Assembly (NCBI GenBank): GCA_037953625.1
Contig: CM075652.1
Span: 74,491,501 to 74,555,500, forward strand
Length of the DNA stretch: 64,000 bases
From: Crotalaria pallida
Lineage: Eukaryota; Streptophyta; Magnoliopsida; Fabales; Fabaceae
Direction: 5' to 3'
The notes beneath the pieces were generated by a model, which ran no database searches, was not told where the DNA came from, and saw nothing but the letters and a program-made list of their open reading frames with translations. Positions 10,964-23,323 of the stretch are shown piece after piece. Each line of letters opens with the position of its first letter. Positions within the stretch are counted from its first letter, which is position 1. The translations under genes and the position numbers were made by a program.

Positions 10964-12548
10964 AATAGGAGCTTGGAATATTCGAGGTTTGAACCATCCT
11001 CGAAAACAAAAACAGGTTCTAGATATGTATAATACTAATAAAATAGGATTGTTTGCTATCCTAGAAAATAAGTTGAGACTTAATAGTTTTCAGCAGATTC
11101 AGAATAAAATTGCTAGTGGTTGGGGCTCTTTTATTAATTTGGATGTTTGCTCTATTGGTAGAATTTGGGTGATGTGGAGGAAAGATATTTTTGAGGTTCA
11201 AATTATAGCCAGGTCTCCTCAGTATGTTCACTGCCATGTTGTGTTCAGACAATCCTTAAAGAAATTATTTGTGACCTTTATTTATGTTGATAATGATATG
11301 AATGTTAGGAAGGAGCTTTGGCAGGTTCTGGGAGGTGCTCAGACCTTCATAAATATTCCCTGGCTGGTTTTAGGGGATTTTAATACTTGCTTACAACAGA
11401 ATGAGAAGCTTGGAGGTACCCCAGTAGACTCACCCAGTAGCTATGATTTCCAAAACTGGGTGGATATTTGTGGTCTTACTGATATGAGATTCTATGGCTG
11501 TTTCTACACATGGTCCAATAAACAGGAGGGGAATGACAGGATTATGTCAAAACTAGACAGAGCTTTGGTTAATTTGCAGTGGTGCAGTGAGTGACCTAAT
11601 GCTTCAGCTACTTTTACTACCCCAGGTTTGTCTGACCATTCAGCTATTATTGTTGATTGGGGAACCCAGGAGGAGAAGAGTAAGGGATCGTTTAAGTTTT
11701 TCGACATGTGGACAAATCATAATGATTTCCACAATATTGTTGAGCAATGTTAGCAGAGGAATTATGAAGGCAGTAAGATGTATAATGTTTGTAGGAAATT
11801 GAAAGACTTGAAGGGTCCTTTATCTAGGCTAAATAGGGAGCATTTTTCTAATATTGATGCTAGAGAGATTGATCTAAAGGGAAGATTGGAGGCTATTCAG
11901 AAGGAGCTGATTGTCAGACCCTTGGATATGGATCTTCATTCTGCTGAAAAAGATATTTCAAGAGAGTATAGTAAGGTGCTAAGGGATGCTTTATCATTCC
12001 TTAATCAGAAAGCTAAAGTGGACTGGCTCAGAGATGGGGATAGTAATTCTAAGCTATTCCATGACTCCATCAGGAAGAGGAATTATCACAATAAGGTGCT
12101 CAAAATTATGAATGATAGAAATGAACCTGTCACTGGTCAAGCTCAGATTCAGACTCTTTTTGAAGACTTTTATCAAAAGCTTTTTCTTAGCAGAAGTAGA
12201 GGAGTGACCTATAACCAGAAAGTGATTGCTCAAGGGTGTTCTCTTTCCTTGGAACAACAACTTTATCTTATTCAGCCTATTGCAGATGAGGAGGTAAAAA
12301 ATGTTTTTTTCTCTATTCATAAAAATAAGGCCCCTGGTCCTGATGGGTTTGGGGCAGGCTTCTTCCAAGCTTCTTGGGGCAGAATTGGGCATGATATTTG
12401 TATGGCTGTCAAAGAGTTTTTTGATTCTGGGCACTTATCAACATGATTATAAACAGGAGAAACTTATTTCCTTTCTTAATTACCGCTTAATCCCGCTTTT
12501 TACTACAACGTGGGTTTAGTTTCCTTATTTAGCTTCTCTTAATGCTGT

Positions 12549-12582
12549 TTATTATTATTATTATTAATAATAATAATAATAA
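12549..12582. repeat. 34-bp perfect palindrome of ATT/AAT triplets
   Basis: TTA triplets run into TAA triplets with a symmetric centre between 12565 and 12566, giving a perfect 34-bp inverted repeat about 110 bp inside the Helitron 5' end. It could fold into a hairpin. It may simply be a microsatellite that expanded on both sides. Confidence 0.8.
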
Positions 12583-13420
12583 CGTGTTTGTTGGTTTTTA
12601 ATGTATTGGCCGTTGATTTTATAATAGAAGATCTGGACCGTGCGTTTTGTTATCTCGCTTTGCCTTGAATGCAGGTGTGTGTCGTTTGCTTTCTCCAACA
12701 CTTTGCTGGGTGTCTCGAGCAGCTCCTTTGCTTCGATCAATGCCAAGCTCCATTCAATTTTTTTCCCTCCTGTTCATGGCTCCATTCACCTCAGTTCCTC
12801 TTATTACTTATTTTTGTTTGTTTTCTTTTTCTTCTTATTTTTCCGTGTTCATCTTCCCATTCTCGACGTTTGGAGTTGTTCTGTTTGAAATCTGTTTGTT
12901 CGTGTTTTTTCACTTGCTGTTGGCTTGGGTTCTTCTTTCCTGTGTGCGGGTGAGTGATAAGTTGTATGTCAATCTGTGTTTTTAATTTTTATTGAATTTT
13001 AGTTCCTATTTATGATGTAAATGACTTTAAGGTTTCTTATATGTGATTATCGTTTTCTGTTGTTCAGTTTTTGTTGATTTTCTCTTTCATTCGTGGTTAA
13101 TGGAAAGTGAGAGGAGTAGAAAAAGACGCAGAAGTGATTTACAACAAGGTTTATGTGAACAAGGATTTACAACAAGGTAAATTTCATTAGATTTCTGTTT
13201 TCTTTCATCTTATTAGTGTACATTTTGTTTTGCTCTCTGATTTTGTGTGTTTGTTTTCCTAAGTCGGTGAAAGCTTACCGTCTATGTTAAGGCTTTCGTC
13301 GGGAAGGCATATATTGAAAGGTTGACATTTCATGTTCATTTCTTTTTTTTTTCTTTCGTTCTTTCCTTATTTATTTATTTGATTACTTATTTATTGTCAT
13401 GACTGATTTCTGCTTTGCAG

Positions 13421-14990
13421 GAACATGCTCAGCAAAAAACATTTCTACAGTTGATAGAATTGTGCAATCAAGTAATACCAGGTTGCATGCTCTGTTTGCT
13501 AACGACAATGATCTATGCATTAGGCGATTTGCTCAATATTTTAAACAGATTCGTGACGATTCAGGTGGTATGTGTCTATTGTCCTTTGTTTTGGGTTGTT
13601 ATTTATTTCAGATTTTCATTTGTTTGTGCTCTGTACACCCTAATTGAGTTGATTGATGTGGAAAGAATAATTTCATGCATTTGATTGTAACTTTTCTTTG
13701 TGTGGTATAGTGAATGTTGATGATCATGTAGCTCAGTGCACACAAACTCGATTGGAGGATAAAGGTGAAGGTCCTGCAATATATTTAGTGGAAGACTTTT
13801 TATTGGTTTAGATGAAGTTGTTGCCATATATTTGTTTTGGTTTTCTGTTTTCCATGTTATCTTTATTTCATTGTTAGCTTTCCCTTTTAATTTCGGTTTT
13901 TAACTTTTGTTTCTGTGGTGTAGTGAGTGTAGATGTCAGTTTGGTTCAGTCCACACAATTTCGATCAGAGGATAAAGGTAAAGGTGTTGCACTTAGCCAA
14001 GGATTTTGCACTACTTCTGATGAAGGTCAGCAGCATAAGTTCTGTTCATTATAATTTCACTTATCTTTTTGGTTGTTAACTTTTCTTTTTTTCTGGTATA
14101 GTGAATATATATAGGAGTTTCACTCGGGCCAGGGAATGTTGGACAGAAGATAAATCTAGAGGTGCTGCAGGTCAGTGTAAACAAGGGTCCTTGGTTGGCT
14201 GTGATGCGACTGTAAACAGCATTTTCGAAGTTGGTTGTAGCAGCCGCTCTGTTAATTGTGCTCAGCCTGAGAAGCCACATTGTGCTAAAGAAAATATTGT
14301 ATTGTTCGATGAGTTTGAGGGTATTGATGAAGGTTCAGAATCTGATGTTAGTTTACGTGAGGATGATGATGATATCTTAGGTTTGTATTTTTGTTTTTCT
14401 GTTTGGTTATTGGTTTACTCTCTGTTTTTACTTTTTGATATGGTTCTGATGTGTTCTTTATTTCACTTTTTTTCCCCCTGCTTTTTAGAAGGGGATGACT
14501 TGGATGTTGAGGGGCCAGTTTTAGAGAATTATGCGGGAGGATATTCTGATCTTGGTGATTGTGATCGCCACTGCCGTTTTTGTGGTGCTAGATTTTGGTA
14601 TAAAGAAAAGGTAAACCCCAAAAAAAAGGAGTAACAATCCTGTTTTCAGTCTCTGTTGCTCAAAAGGGAAAGTGAAGTTGCCTACACTTAAAGAACCTCC
14701 TGAGTTTTTACGCAAGTTGTATACCGATCAGAATGATCCTGTTTCCAAACACTTCCAGCAGAACATAAGAGCGTATAATATGATGTTCTCCTTCACGTCA
14801 ATGGGTGGCAAGGTCGACAACCGAGTTAATGATGGACGTGGCCGTTATGTGTACCGAATCTCTGGACAAAACTATCATCGGATTGGTACTTTGTTACCGC
14901 CTAAGGGGCAACCACCTAAGTTTTCCCAACTTTACATATATGACAGATAATGAGATTGCTAATAGGATGGCTCTTGGAAGGTCAACTTAT
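13421..14990 (+). pseudogene. Helitron Rep/Hel N-terminal fragment
   Basis: The recognisable part is the segment that precedes the Helitron_like_N domain in plant Rep/Hel proteins: CRFCGARFWYKEK (about 14570-14609), FSLCCSKGKVKLPTLKEPP (about 14648-14700), then NIRAYNMMFSFTSMGGKVDN and LSGQN-like YRISGQNYHRIGTLLPP (to about 14945). Exons are separated by short introns with AG acceptors, for example at 13420 and 14488. A frameshift at about 14948 breaks the YIYD..NEI motif. The catalytic HUH/tyrosine part and the helicase are missing beyond this point. Upstream are three similar mini-exons (described separately). The exon limits are my reading and need transcripts. Confidence 0.75.
13711..14160 (+). 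repeat. Three tandemly duplicated mini-exons in the Helitron gene
   Basis: Three short putative exons, each starting after a TAG acceptor, have related coding: VNVDDHVAQCTQTRLEDKG (from 13711), VSVDVSLVQSTQFRSEDKG (from 13924) and VNIYRSFTRARECWTEDKS (from 14101). The introns between them are also similar in their T-rich, 'ctttt...tggtatag' type ends. This looks like serial exon-intron duplication. Confidence 0.65.
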
Positions 14991-15037
14991 TTTCATGCAG
15001 TTTTTTTCATTCTATCAATCTTCTATATTTATTTCTG

Positions 15038-15071
<34 letters not shown>

Positions 15072-15169
15072 ATAAAGGTCATCTTATTTTCATGGTCATT
15101 ATTTATATTTTGCTAATTTTATTCTGTTGTGTTTCGTTTTGTTTAGTTCATCGAGATCTGCGGATGGAA

Positions 15170-17670
15170 CAACATTTGATCTATTAACGCATAATATTTT
15201 TCAGAATTGGGCTTTGTTTCATCTCCGAATTACAGCCTGGTGGGAAGGATTTGAGGACTCTCCAAGTTAAGGTACATTGTTGCTGGGACGTCAAGCCAAA
15301 AGGAACACTACTATGTATCAATATGGTCCTGATTGATAAAAAGGTATAGCTAACTTCTCTTTATCTTTGTCTTATTCATTTTATACACATATATCAAATA
15401 TACGAATTATTCGAGGTTGTTATAAAATTACTTTTTACTCAATATAGGGTGATAAAATACAAGGTACGATAGGTGATCCAATTGCCATAAAAAGGCATGC
15501 AGAACATTTTCAAGAAGGACAAGTTTTATAGCTATCTCGATTTGTTGTTGCACCAATTACTACACCATTACGACCAGCTAAAAATCTCAATCGGATCAAC
15601 ATAATCTTTGGAACAACGATTCAACCATGTCCGGAAAACATTGAAAGTCCCGATTTCGACTTTGTTCCTTTTGAAGATATTTCCATGGATAAGAATCTGG
15701 AAGAAAGTCTTAAGGGTATGGTGTCTTGGTTGATGCTATATGTTCTTTTTCCCCTTTTCTACTTTTCTCCCATCATATATTTTACATGGACAACACATAT
15801 ATATTAATTATTTCAGATGTCATTGGAATAGTTAAAGAACATACCCCTCTTGAACCTTACCAATATATGGGTGAAGTTGGGGACAAAATTTCACTGATAG
15901 TTTCTGATGAAAGGTAATATCATGCTATCTGTATTAATGATAATTTAATTTATACGTTTTTAAGTTGTACTTATATAAGGATGACATCAAATTAGTTACC
16001 TAATTTTTGGTTTATTTCTTTCAGGAATAATACTTTGTCATTTGTTTTTTTCAAAGAACATAGTCAATCTGTCTTTGATTTTGTTACTGGACCTGACCAG
16101 CCCAAAGTTAATAGCTCTTCAGCTTGCAAAAGTCTCTACATATAAAGGTTGTTATTATTCATACTATTTTTTCTCACATTGGTTAAACAAATTATAACGC
16201 CCAATTAAAACCTCCTTCGTCCACGTTACGTAGACCTATCACATTTAAATTCATGTAAATCTTATACCCGTGTTTGTAGGCCTAAATTTTTCGTACTTTA
16301 CTTTTTAGGGATTACATCTGCTACAACATACTGGAATGCTACCAAGATTTTCTTCAATCCACAAATTCCGGAAACACTGTTGCTACAACAAAGGTATTAC
16401 TCAAATCTGAAACTGCTTCACAAATTTAGATATTCAAATTGCAGACAAAAAATTATACCTCTTACTATTATGGTATTGGTATCTGCAGTGCTGTTTGTAA
16501 CACACCAACCCAGACTTCAGGTTCTTCTCAGCTCACAGGTGGAAGCCAAGGAATCATTGTGGCTGCTCTCACTGATCCTGATTCCAGGAAATTAATTGCA
16601 GAAATAACAACTACTGCCAAGGTATGTTTTTAAATTCCATTTTCTCTTTCAACCGATTTTTATTACCTTTTTTTTAAAAAAAATAACTGATTCTCTGTGT
16701 GCTTCATGATGCAAGTATAGTTCGGAAAATATTCCGTCGTTGCAACAATTAAGGAAATTCTTGATGATCACTATTGGTGTTACGATGGCTGCGACAAATG
16801 CCCTCAAAAAATTACAGAAAGGGAAAGGGAGGACGGAACTATGGGTATTTGGTGTATACGCTGTAAGAATGAGCCTAATTTTATTGCTCAAAAGTATGTA
16901 TCAAACCTCTTTTACTTGAATATTTATCACATTGATCATCCCGTACTTAAAACTGTGATTCTCTTATGTAGGTTTAAATTTCAAGTGACGGTCGAGGATG
17001 AAACAGGCAATGCATGTTTCACAATTTTTGACAGGGATGTTTTTAAGTTGATAAAAAAATAGCAACAGAATTGAGAGATCGCATGATTAAGGTAAATAAT
17101 TATACTACTTTTGTTATGCAGATATTTCAATTTTTATTCCGTAACTATTTATATCTGCATAACTTTTCCAGGAAGGTGATGAGTTTGCATTCCCACAAGA
17201 ATTTGATTCTCTGATCTCAAAACAGTATACTTTCTTGGTAGAAGTTAAGCAATTTTTCAATATTGAAAAAAAATAGATAATTATAATGTAGTTACTATGT
17301 TTGCTAATGACAATGCTGAAAACCAAATTCAGATGTCACCGATTCCTTCAAAGCATATGACAACTGTGAGTTTATCTTCCTTCTTTCCAACACTTTTTCA
17401 TTTTTCCTTTTTTATTATTTCTCTTTTATACATTAGTACATAAACTCATGAACAATTTAAAATCTTTTGCAGCAAGGTAGTTCTTCAAGTCAATCTCTAT
17501 CTCAAACAGACAGCGTAACAACTCCTGGCTCAATGAATTCCAAAAAACACAAATTATTAAGTGACATTACTGATGACTGTGATGCGGGCATTGATGATAT
17601 ACAAACTCCAACTTTATCTTCAGTAAAACAAAAGAGGCGTTTAAAGGGCATAAGTGCAAAGGACAAGTGA
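15170..17670 (+). pseudogene. Helitron-borne RPA70-like single-strand DNA-binding protein, broken
   Basis: Replication protein A large-subunit-like gene of the kind often carried by plant Helitrons; it would bind single-stranded DNA in the nucleus during rolling-circle transposition. Visible pieces in order: an OB-fold start (LQVKVHCCWDVKPKGTLLCI, then GDKIQGTIGDPIAI), a second region (FVVAPITTPLRPAKN to DFVPFEDI), a third (GDKISLIVSDER), a four-cysteine zinc ribbon (CDKCP...CIRCKN, about 16780-16870), an OB-fold strand (VTVEDETGNACFTIFDRDV) and a basic tail (KQKRRLKG) ending at 17670. At least eight exons seem needed. An in-frame TAG at about 15528 and other disruptions mark it as inactive. 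Exon borders are approximate. Confidence 0.72.
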
Positions 17671-18341
17671 AATTGAAGGTCCAACATGATTCAACCAATT
17701 CTTTCGTTTTATTACATTACGGTTTAATCTTTAATTTATGTTTTGATGGTTTTGTTCTCCCTTCATGTTTTCCCCAGGTTTCGTCAATATTGGAAGCTAC
17801 ATAAGGATCTTTTTTGGTTTCATGTTGCTGTCTTGCTGTTTCCCCTCTTTTGCTGTTTGGACTCTTTTGAATTAGGGATATTTTGTTACAAGTTTCTTAA
17901 TGTTATTAATTTTGGTTATATGTTTCTAAACTATTTATTTTGCTGGGCTACTGTTGCTATATCTTACATTTACATACTTTGGTTCTACTTTTTCATCTTA
18001 TGATTTTAATTTCATATTAAACTTTCGTTCACATCTTCTGTTCTACTTATTCTCTAATCTTTTGCTTTATTTACTTATAATAATTGTACTCTCAACTTTA
18101 TTAGGGAATTTCATAATTAGTCTTACCGTCATAAGAATAGAACAACTTTATACCAAATTTCAATTACCACAATTACCTTACACTCTTACTTACTAATGCT
18201 TCCTCTTTTTTCCATGTTAGTAATTCTTTTCTCTTAATTACTTATAATCTTTCATCTTACTGCCTAACATCTCAATTTAAAAATAACATAACAATTAAGC
18301 AAATAATAGCCACCCTTATGCGACACACCCCGCGTAACGGC
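17671..18341. other. T-rich 3' region of the Helitron, no gene
   Basis: T-rich on the plus strand and devoid of convincing ORFs. It connects the RPA-like gene to the terminal hairpin. Confidence 0.6.
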
Positions 18342-18358
18342 CCCGTGCATCGCACGGG
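18342..18358 (+). other. Helitron 3' terminal hairpin
   Basis: Stem CCCGTGC / GCACGGG with loop ATC, 8 bases before the terminal CTAG at 18367-18370. This is the Helitron transposition terminator structure. Confidence 0.9.
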
Positions 18359-20425
18359 CTTACTTACTAGTTAAGAGAAATTAACCATACCAATTTGGTT
18401 ATGGTTCCTAAAGTAGATTCCCCATCTAAGGTCACTCAATTCATACCCATTGCCTGTTGTTCTACTATATACAAATGCATTTCTAAGATCATAAGCAACA
18501 GATTGGCTGAGGTGCTGCCTAGTTTGGTGCAGGATAACCAAAGTGCTTTTGTCAGAGACAGGAATATTCTTCACAATATTCTGTTATCTCAGGAATTGGT
18601 CAGATTCTATGGCAGGAGGAGGATATCCCCTAGATGTATGATGAAACTAGACATTAAAAAAGCCTATGATACCCTTGAATGGAATTTTATTGAGGGTATG
18701 TTAATTGATCTTAAATTTCCCTCTAAGTTTGTTTCATGGATCATGAGCTGCATCCGATCAGTTTCATATTCCATTGTCATTAATGGTAACAAAGGCTGCA
18801 GATTTTGGGGTTCTAGGGGAATACGGCAAGGAGATCCTATGTCTCCTCTTATTTTTGTTCTATCTATGGAGATTCTTACTAGAACCTTGAGCTTGGCTTC
18901 TTCTCAGAGGAATTTTCGTTTTCATCCAGCTTGCAAGGATGAAAAACTGGTTAGTTTGGCTTTTGCAGATGATCTTATGATCTTCTGCAAAGCACACCCA
19001 GCCAGTGTTAGAATTGTGAATGATGCCCTCAAAGAGTTTGCTTCTTGGTCAGGTCTTGAGGTGAGTCCTGAGAAGTCCTACATTTTTATGGCAGGTGTTA
19101 CTGTTCCTACTCAGAATCTACTTATGTCTATCACTAATTTCCAGAAGGGAGAATTTCCTTGCAAATATTTGGGTATTCCTTTGTCCTCCAGAAAATGGAA
19201 TGCTAATACATGTCAGAGTTTAGTTGATAAAGTGATGAGAAGCATCAACTACTGGAAAACAAGAAATTTAGCCTACCAAGCAAGAGTATGCCTTATAAAT
19301 TTTGTCCTAATGAGTTTTCATGTCTATTGTGCCTCTATTTTCATTATTCCTGCTGCTGTGTTTAAGGACATTCAGAGACATTGTAGAAGATTCCTTTGGA
19401 ATGCTATAGAGGATGGTTCCTATCAAGCTAAAGTTGCATGGCTGTGAAAAACGTTTTGGTGGATTGGGAATTCAGAATTGTGGGAGATGGAATAGGGTTG
19501 CCCTTGGTAAGCAGATCTGGAACCTAGCTGACAAAAAGGATTGTTTGTGGGTACGCTGGATTAATTCTTATTACCTCAAAAATCAATCTCTCTGGGATTG
19601 TGCTTGGAGGCAAGGTAAAAGTTGGCATTGGAAAAAACTTCTTAAAATCAGGGATGAGCTTAGATTGGGGTTTATAAATGATAGATGGAATGCAAGCTCA
19701 GATGGCATCTATACTGTTCAATCGGGTTATCGATTTCTATCTGGTGTTCAACCCCTGTTTCATATGTATAAATATGTGTGGAATAGTGTTACTGTGCCTA
19801 AGCATCGATTTATCAATTGGCTTACTATGCATGCAAGACTTCAAACAAGAGATCAAATGAGATGGAGTTACATACCTAACCATTGCAGTCTCTGTGTGGT
19901 AGGAGGTGAATCAGCGTCTCATCTGTTCTTTGAGTGCCCCTGGAGTTGTGAATTGGTGACGCTGTGTACTAGCTGGGTGGGAATCTCCAAGTTTCCATGC
20001 CGATTTGGTCGTTGGCAACGATGGATGATGGCTGGAGCTCGTCGGAAATGGAACCGCAAGCTGATTTGGGCAGTGATTAGAGCGGTGGTGTATCATACGT
20101 GGCAGGAGCGGAATGACCGAAGCTTTAATAATATCTCTTCATCTCCTATGTGTAGATTTGCATTAATTAGGAAAGAAATTGCCATTAGAGTTTGCTCTTG
20201 TATTAAGAATTTTAAGTCTTGGCCCAATAAGTTGGTAGTTGATAGAATTTGTTCTGAGATTTTTTTATTGGTGGAACCCTTCCTAGAAGGTGGCTATCAA
20301 TCATTAAATCTTTCACATTTCATTTATGTTGAACCCTTCCTAGAAGGTGGCAACATAATGGTGTATGTGCTTTTTTGATGTATTCTTTGCTTGTAGTAAT
20401 AGAATTTTTTTTCTTCTACCAAAAA

Positions 20426-20444
20426 GAAAAATCAAATTAAATAA
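20426..20444 (+). repeat. LINE target site duplication, right copy
   Basis: Identical to 6098-6116 over 19 bp and placed directly after the CCAAAAA end of the LINE. Confidence 0.85.
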
Positions 20445-21740
20445 TTTAAACTTCAAATTTATTCCAAAAAATAATTTCTGGACGGGGCAGCCAATCATAG
20501 ACCTCTACAAATATATATTTTCATAACCCAAATTATTTTTAAGTCAAATAAATAATTGGTAGGTACAAAAATAATTTTTCCAAGTCACATATACTCATTT
20601 TCGTACAGTACACTGCATCAAATATAAAAATTCCAAAAATTCCAAAAAAAAAATTTAATTTTGACATTATTGAATTCTACATTTCAATATGATCATTTTC
20701 ATATAAAATTCATAATTTTTGGACTTACGGTTTAAAAGTTATGAATATTTTGAAGTTCTAGAGCTATTTGCAAGAATTAGACCAATTTTAGGTGCATTCT
20801 CAATTATCATGTTTTATGACATGGATCCACATATCTAGAATATATTTATCCGCATTCCTATTGTCTTAATCACATTTCCAATTAGAAGGATAGACTTAAA
20901 TTTAGGTTAACAACTAACATTTTCAATTTGATAGCATAAGCAAATTTAGTTAGCCACATATATATGTGAGTAAATTTCTACAATAAACTTTAGCTTAGAA
21001 AATGATTTCACTCTCCATATGCAACAATGTTTCCAAGGTCCTTCTATATAAAGTTGTTTATTGACCAAAAGAAAATTATTAATAAAGAACACATTCTAAG
21101 TTTTATTTGGTCATTACGCAAAAAAAAATTATGAACAAATTAGTACTCAAAGAGATATGATATGTAAACATCATAAGTTAAAAATAGGAAATGTTTGACA
21201 AATAAGAAGTGTGAAATCTTGCACTTGAATCAAAAATTGTAAATAAGAAGTAAATTTGAAGAAGGGGTCTGATGTCAATTCATACAATTACTTGAACTTA
21301 ACTTTTTCTCTTTCTCTTAGTATTGTATGTCTTCTCTCTTTTGCAGCAGCATGCCAAATTGATGTATAGGTTGATGCATGTTAAGAAGTTTAGTAGCCTA
21401 GATCATTAGTATACTAATGCTATATATGTCATTATATCAAAATGCAATCGAGATTATGTCATTAGGTAAGGCAATCAAAGTACCAAAAAAATGCAGTAAC
21501 AAGAAAAACAAAAATGAATTTAAAATTTTAAAAATCAAGGTTGCTTTCATCCTTCATTTTCAATCCTTGCATTAGTATTGAACAATATCAAGTAATCAAA
21601 AATATAAAACCCATTTAAAGTCTTTGCAAGAGAAATTGGGCACAATGGAAAACTTGGGATTAATCACTCCTCGTTATGCATGCATTGCAAGATAAATTGC
21701 ACAATGGTTACTTTAATCATGGTCTAACACCAAATTAGTA
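20445..21740. other. AT-rich host interval between LINE and outer copia element
   Basis: No coding potential and no recognised element ends. It may include the remaining part of the minus-strand Helitron that ends at 5572, but I found no convincing 5' terminus. The sequence 'aagac' at 21741-21745 is the left target duplication of the outer copia element. Confidence 0.4.
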
Positions 21741-22061
21741 AAGACTGTGAATTCAATGCTCCTAATTAGGTGGATTATGTTTTGATGATGACAAAATAAT
21801 TAACAAATCATGCCTTGAAGATATTGCAACATCAACATCAACAAGAAGTCAAGAAAAGAAGACAAGTGCCCAATCATTCTCAATCAAATATTAATTGTAA
21901 ATTTCTAATTTATGTTGAGAGTGGTTGAGAGTGGGTAGAAATAGTTAGTCTCTTCTAGGAATAAATTTTTATATGTTTATTAAGTTGAGATTGACCAAAA
22001 ATTAATACTTGAGAGGAAAAATAAAATTGAAAAATAATTTTTCCCATATCTGATCAAAATA

Positions 22062-22219
22062 CTCGAGTATTTTGATAAAGACTCGAGTATATACTCGAGT
22101 ATTTATAGAAAAACTCGAGTATTTGTGTCAGGTCAGCAAATATGACCGTTAGTCTGGTTCGTGCACCAATTCACTCGTGACCGACCAAAAAGACTCGAGT
22201 ATTTACCAAAAGACTCGAG
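22062..22219. repeat. ACTCGAGT palindrome cluster in U3, outer element
   Basis: Six CTCGAG cores in 158 bp. Most are embedded in the extended palindrome AAATACTCGAGTATTT or close variants. The same cluster recurs in the 3' LTR at about 40433-40590. Confidence 0.93.
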
Positions 22220-23115
22220 TATTTTTGTCCAGTCAGCAAAAATGAACGTTGGAGAGACTCAAAAACCAAATTGAGGGCATTTGAGTCTCATCCAACCCCA
22301 AGAGAGTATTCTGAACCTTATTGTAAAATTGCTCTTTGAATTTGTGCAAGAACAAACAAGACAACAACACATTATTGATCACAAGCTTTCATAATTTCCT
22401 TTTCTCAAGTGTTAATTCCCAAAAAGCTCAACTTCTCACTCATATTGTCATTTTATTCCAAGTTGAGTTTTAGGCTTCAATTCTTACATTGAGCTGTGCT
22501 TATTTGTGCTAATCCATTGTGAGATTAGTAATACACATACAAAAAGCTTGATTATTTAAAGTCTTGGATTGTTCCCAAGCAAACCCTAAGTGGCTTAGGG
22601 TGTTGGAAGTCTTGAGAGGTTCTCAAGCACAAGACTAGGAGGTTCCTAGCCCGGTGGAGTTTCTTGAAGGGAGTTCAAGGAAGCTTTGTGAAGAGTTCTT
22701 CAATCACCGGAATCAAATTGGGGTAGAAATCAAGAGTTTGGTACACTCTTGAAGGGTTAGGTTGAGTGAGGCCATTCTCAAGCAATCCTTTGTAATTTCT
22801 AACAATTTGATTATTAGTAGAAACTCCTAAGTGATTAGGAGGACTGGATGTAGCTCATTGTTGGAGTGAACCAGGATAAAATTGCTTGAGTGTTGGTTTA
22901 TTGCTTTTAATCTACTTTCTAGCTCAATAGACTTAAGTCATTTCAATCAATTAGGATTTATACAATTAGGTAGCAAGTTCAAGGAATCTTTGTGTTTAAA
23001 AGTTATTTAGATTGCTTGCTATTCTGTTGGATAAGTTCCTGTTTAATATTGAATTGATTTGAGTTAAAATTGCTGAATTTTCGTTTCTGGTTTTTCTGCT
23101 ATCTGATAGGAAAAA

Positions 23116-23185
23116 CTCGAGTATTTAAGAAAAGACTCGAGTTGTTCATCACTGAAAAACTCGAGTATTTCACAAAATACTCGAG
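23116..23185. repeat. Second ACTCGAGT cluster near the 3' end of the outer 5' LTR
   Basis: Four CTCGAG cores in 70 bp, about 140 bp before the LTR end. The 3' LTR copy lost one core through a small deletion near 41463. Confidence 0.92.
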
Positions 23186-23323
23186 TCTTTTGTGTCTGAT
23201 TCCAGAAAATTCAGTCTTAGCTCCATTCTTCAATTACCAATCGAAATATTTGGTATTAGTGCTTCAAAATACTATTCACCCCCCTCTAGTATTTGCTTAG
23301 CCCGCTTGTTGGTTTCCAACAAG

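Larger units (their letters stand above)
12438..18370 (+). mobile_element. Complete-ended non-autonomous Helitron (5.9 kb)
   Basis: Starts with TC (12438-12439), ends with CTAG (18367-18370) and is inserted exactly between A (12437) and T (18371). A 7-bp stem hairpin (CCCGTGC, loop ATC, GCACGGG; 18342-18358) lies 8 bases before the terminal CTAG. The flanks are one LINE ORF2: deleting 12438-18370 restores an uninterrupted reading frame, which fixes both ends to the base. Inside are a broken Rep/Hel N-terminal region and an RPA70-like gene. The HUH replication initiator motif and the SF1 helicase are absent, so the element needs an autonomous partner. Confidence 0.93.
10956..20378 (+). pseudogene. 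LINE ORF2: endonuclease-reverse transcriptase, split by a Helitron
   Basis: ORF2 of a plant L1-type LINE. The APE-type endonuclease shows GAWNIRGLNHPRKQK at the start, LGDFN, LDRALVN and then SDHSA. The reverse transcriptase shows KAPGPDGFGAGFF before the Helitron and, after it, KLDIKKAYDTLEW, GIRQGDPMSPLIF and the catalytic FADD. A zf-RVT domain (VPKHRFINW to HLFFECPW) lies near the C-terminus. Segments are 10956-12437 and 18371-20378; removing the Helitron joins them in frame. Lesions besides the Helitron are a frameshift near 11590, a TAG at 11751 and a frameshift near 19440. No RNase H domain is seen. The last codons include a duplicated motif VEPFLEGG. Confidence 0.88.
6117..20425 (+). 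mobile_element. L1-type LINE, nested with a copia remnant and a Helitron
   Basis: The LINE is bounded by the 19-bp direct repeat GAAAAATCAAATTAAATAA at 6098-6116 and 20426-20444, with a short A tail (CCAAAAA) just before the right copy. That is the hallmark of target-primed reverse transcription. Order: 5' leader (6117-6186), inserted copia remnant (6187-9625), ORF1 (9626-10963), ORF2 (10956-20378) with a Helitron inside (12438-18370), then a short 3' end. The copia/ORF1 junction at 9625/9626 has no second LTR, so part of the copia element and probably the start of ORF1 were deleted. Both ORFs carry frameshifts or stops, so the element is dead. Confidence 0.85.
21746..23321 (+). repeat. 5' LTR of the outer SIRE-like element
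   Basis: 1576 bp, starting TGTGAATTCAATG and ending GGTTTCCAACA. It is longer than its partner at 40117 because of extra segments near 22931-22965 and 23128-23139. It carries two clusters of ACTCGAGT palindromes. The segment between them would include the transcription start, but no clear TATA box is visible. Confidence 0.95.

Noticed and set aside
12647..12985. 112-aa Phe/Leu/Val-rich ORF in the Helitron 5' region as a membrane protein
   Set aside because: Three overlapping frames are open in the same T-rich stretch, so it is compositional.
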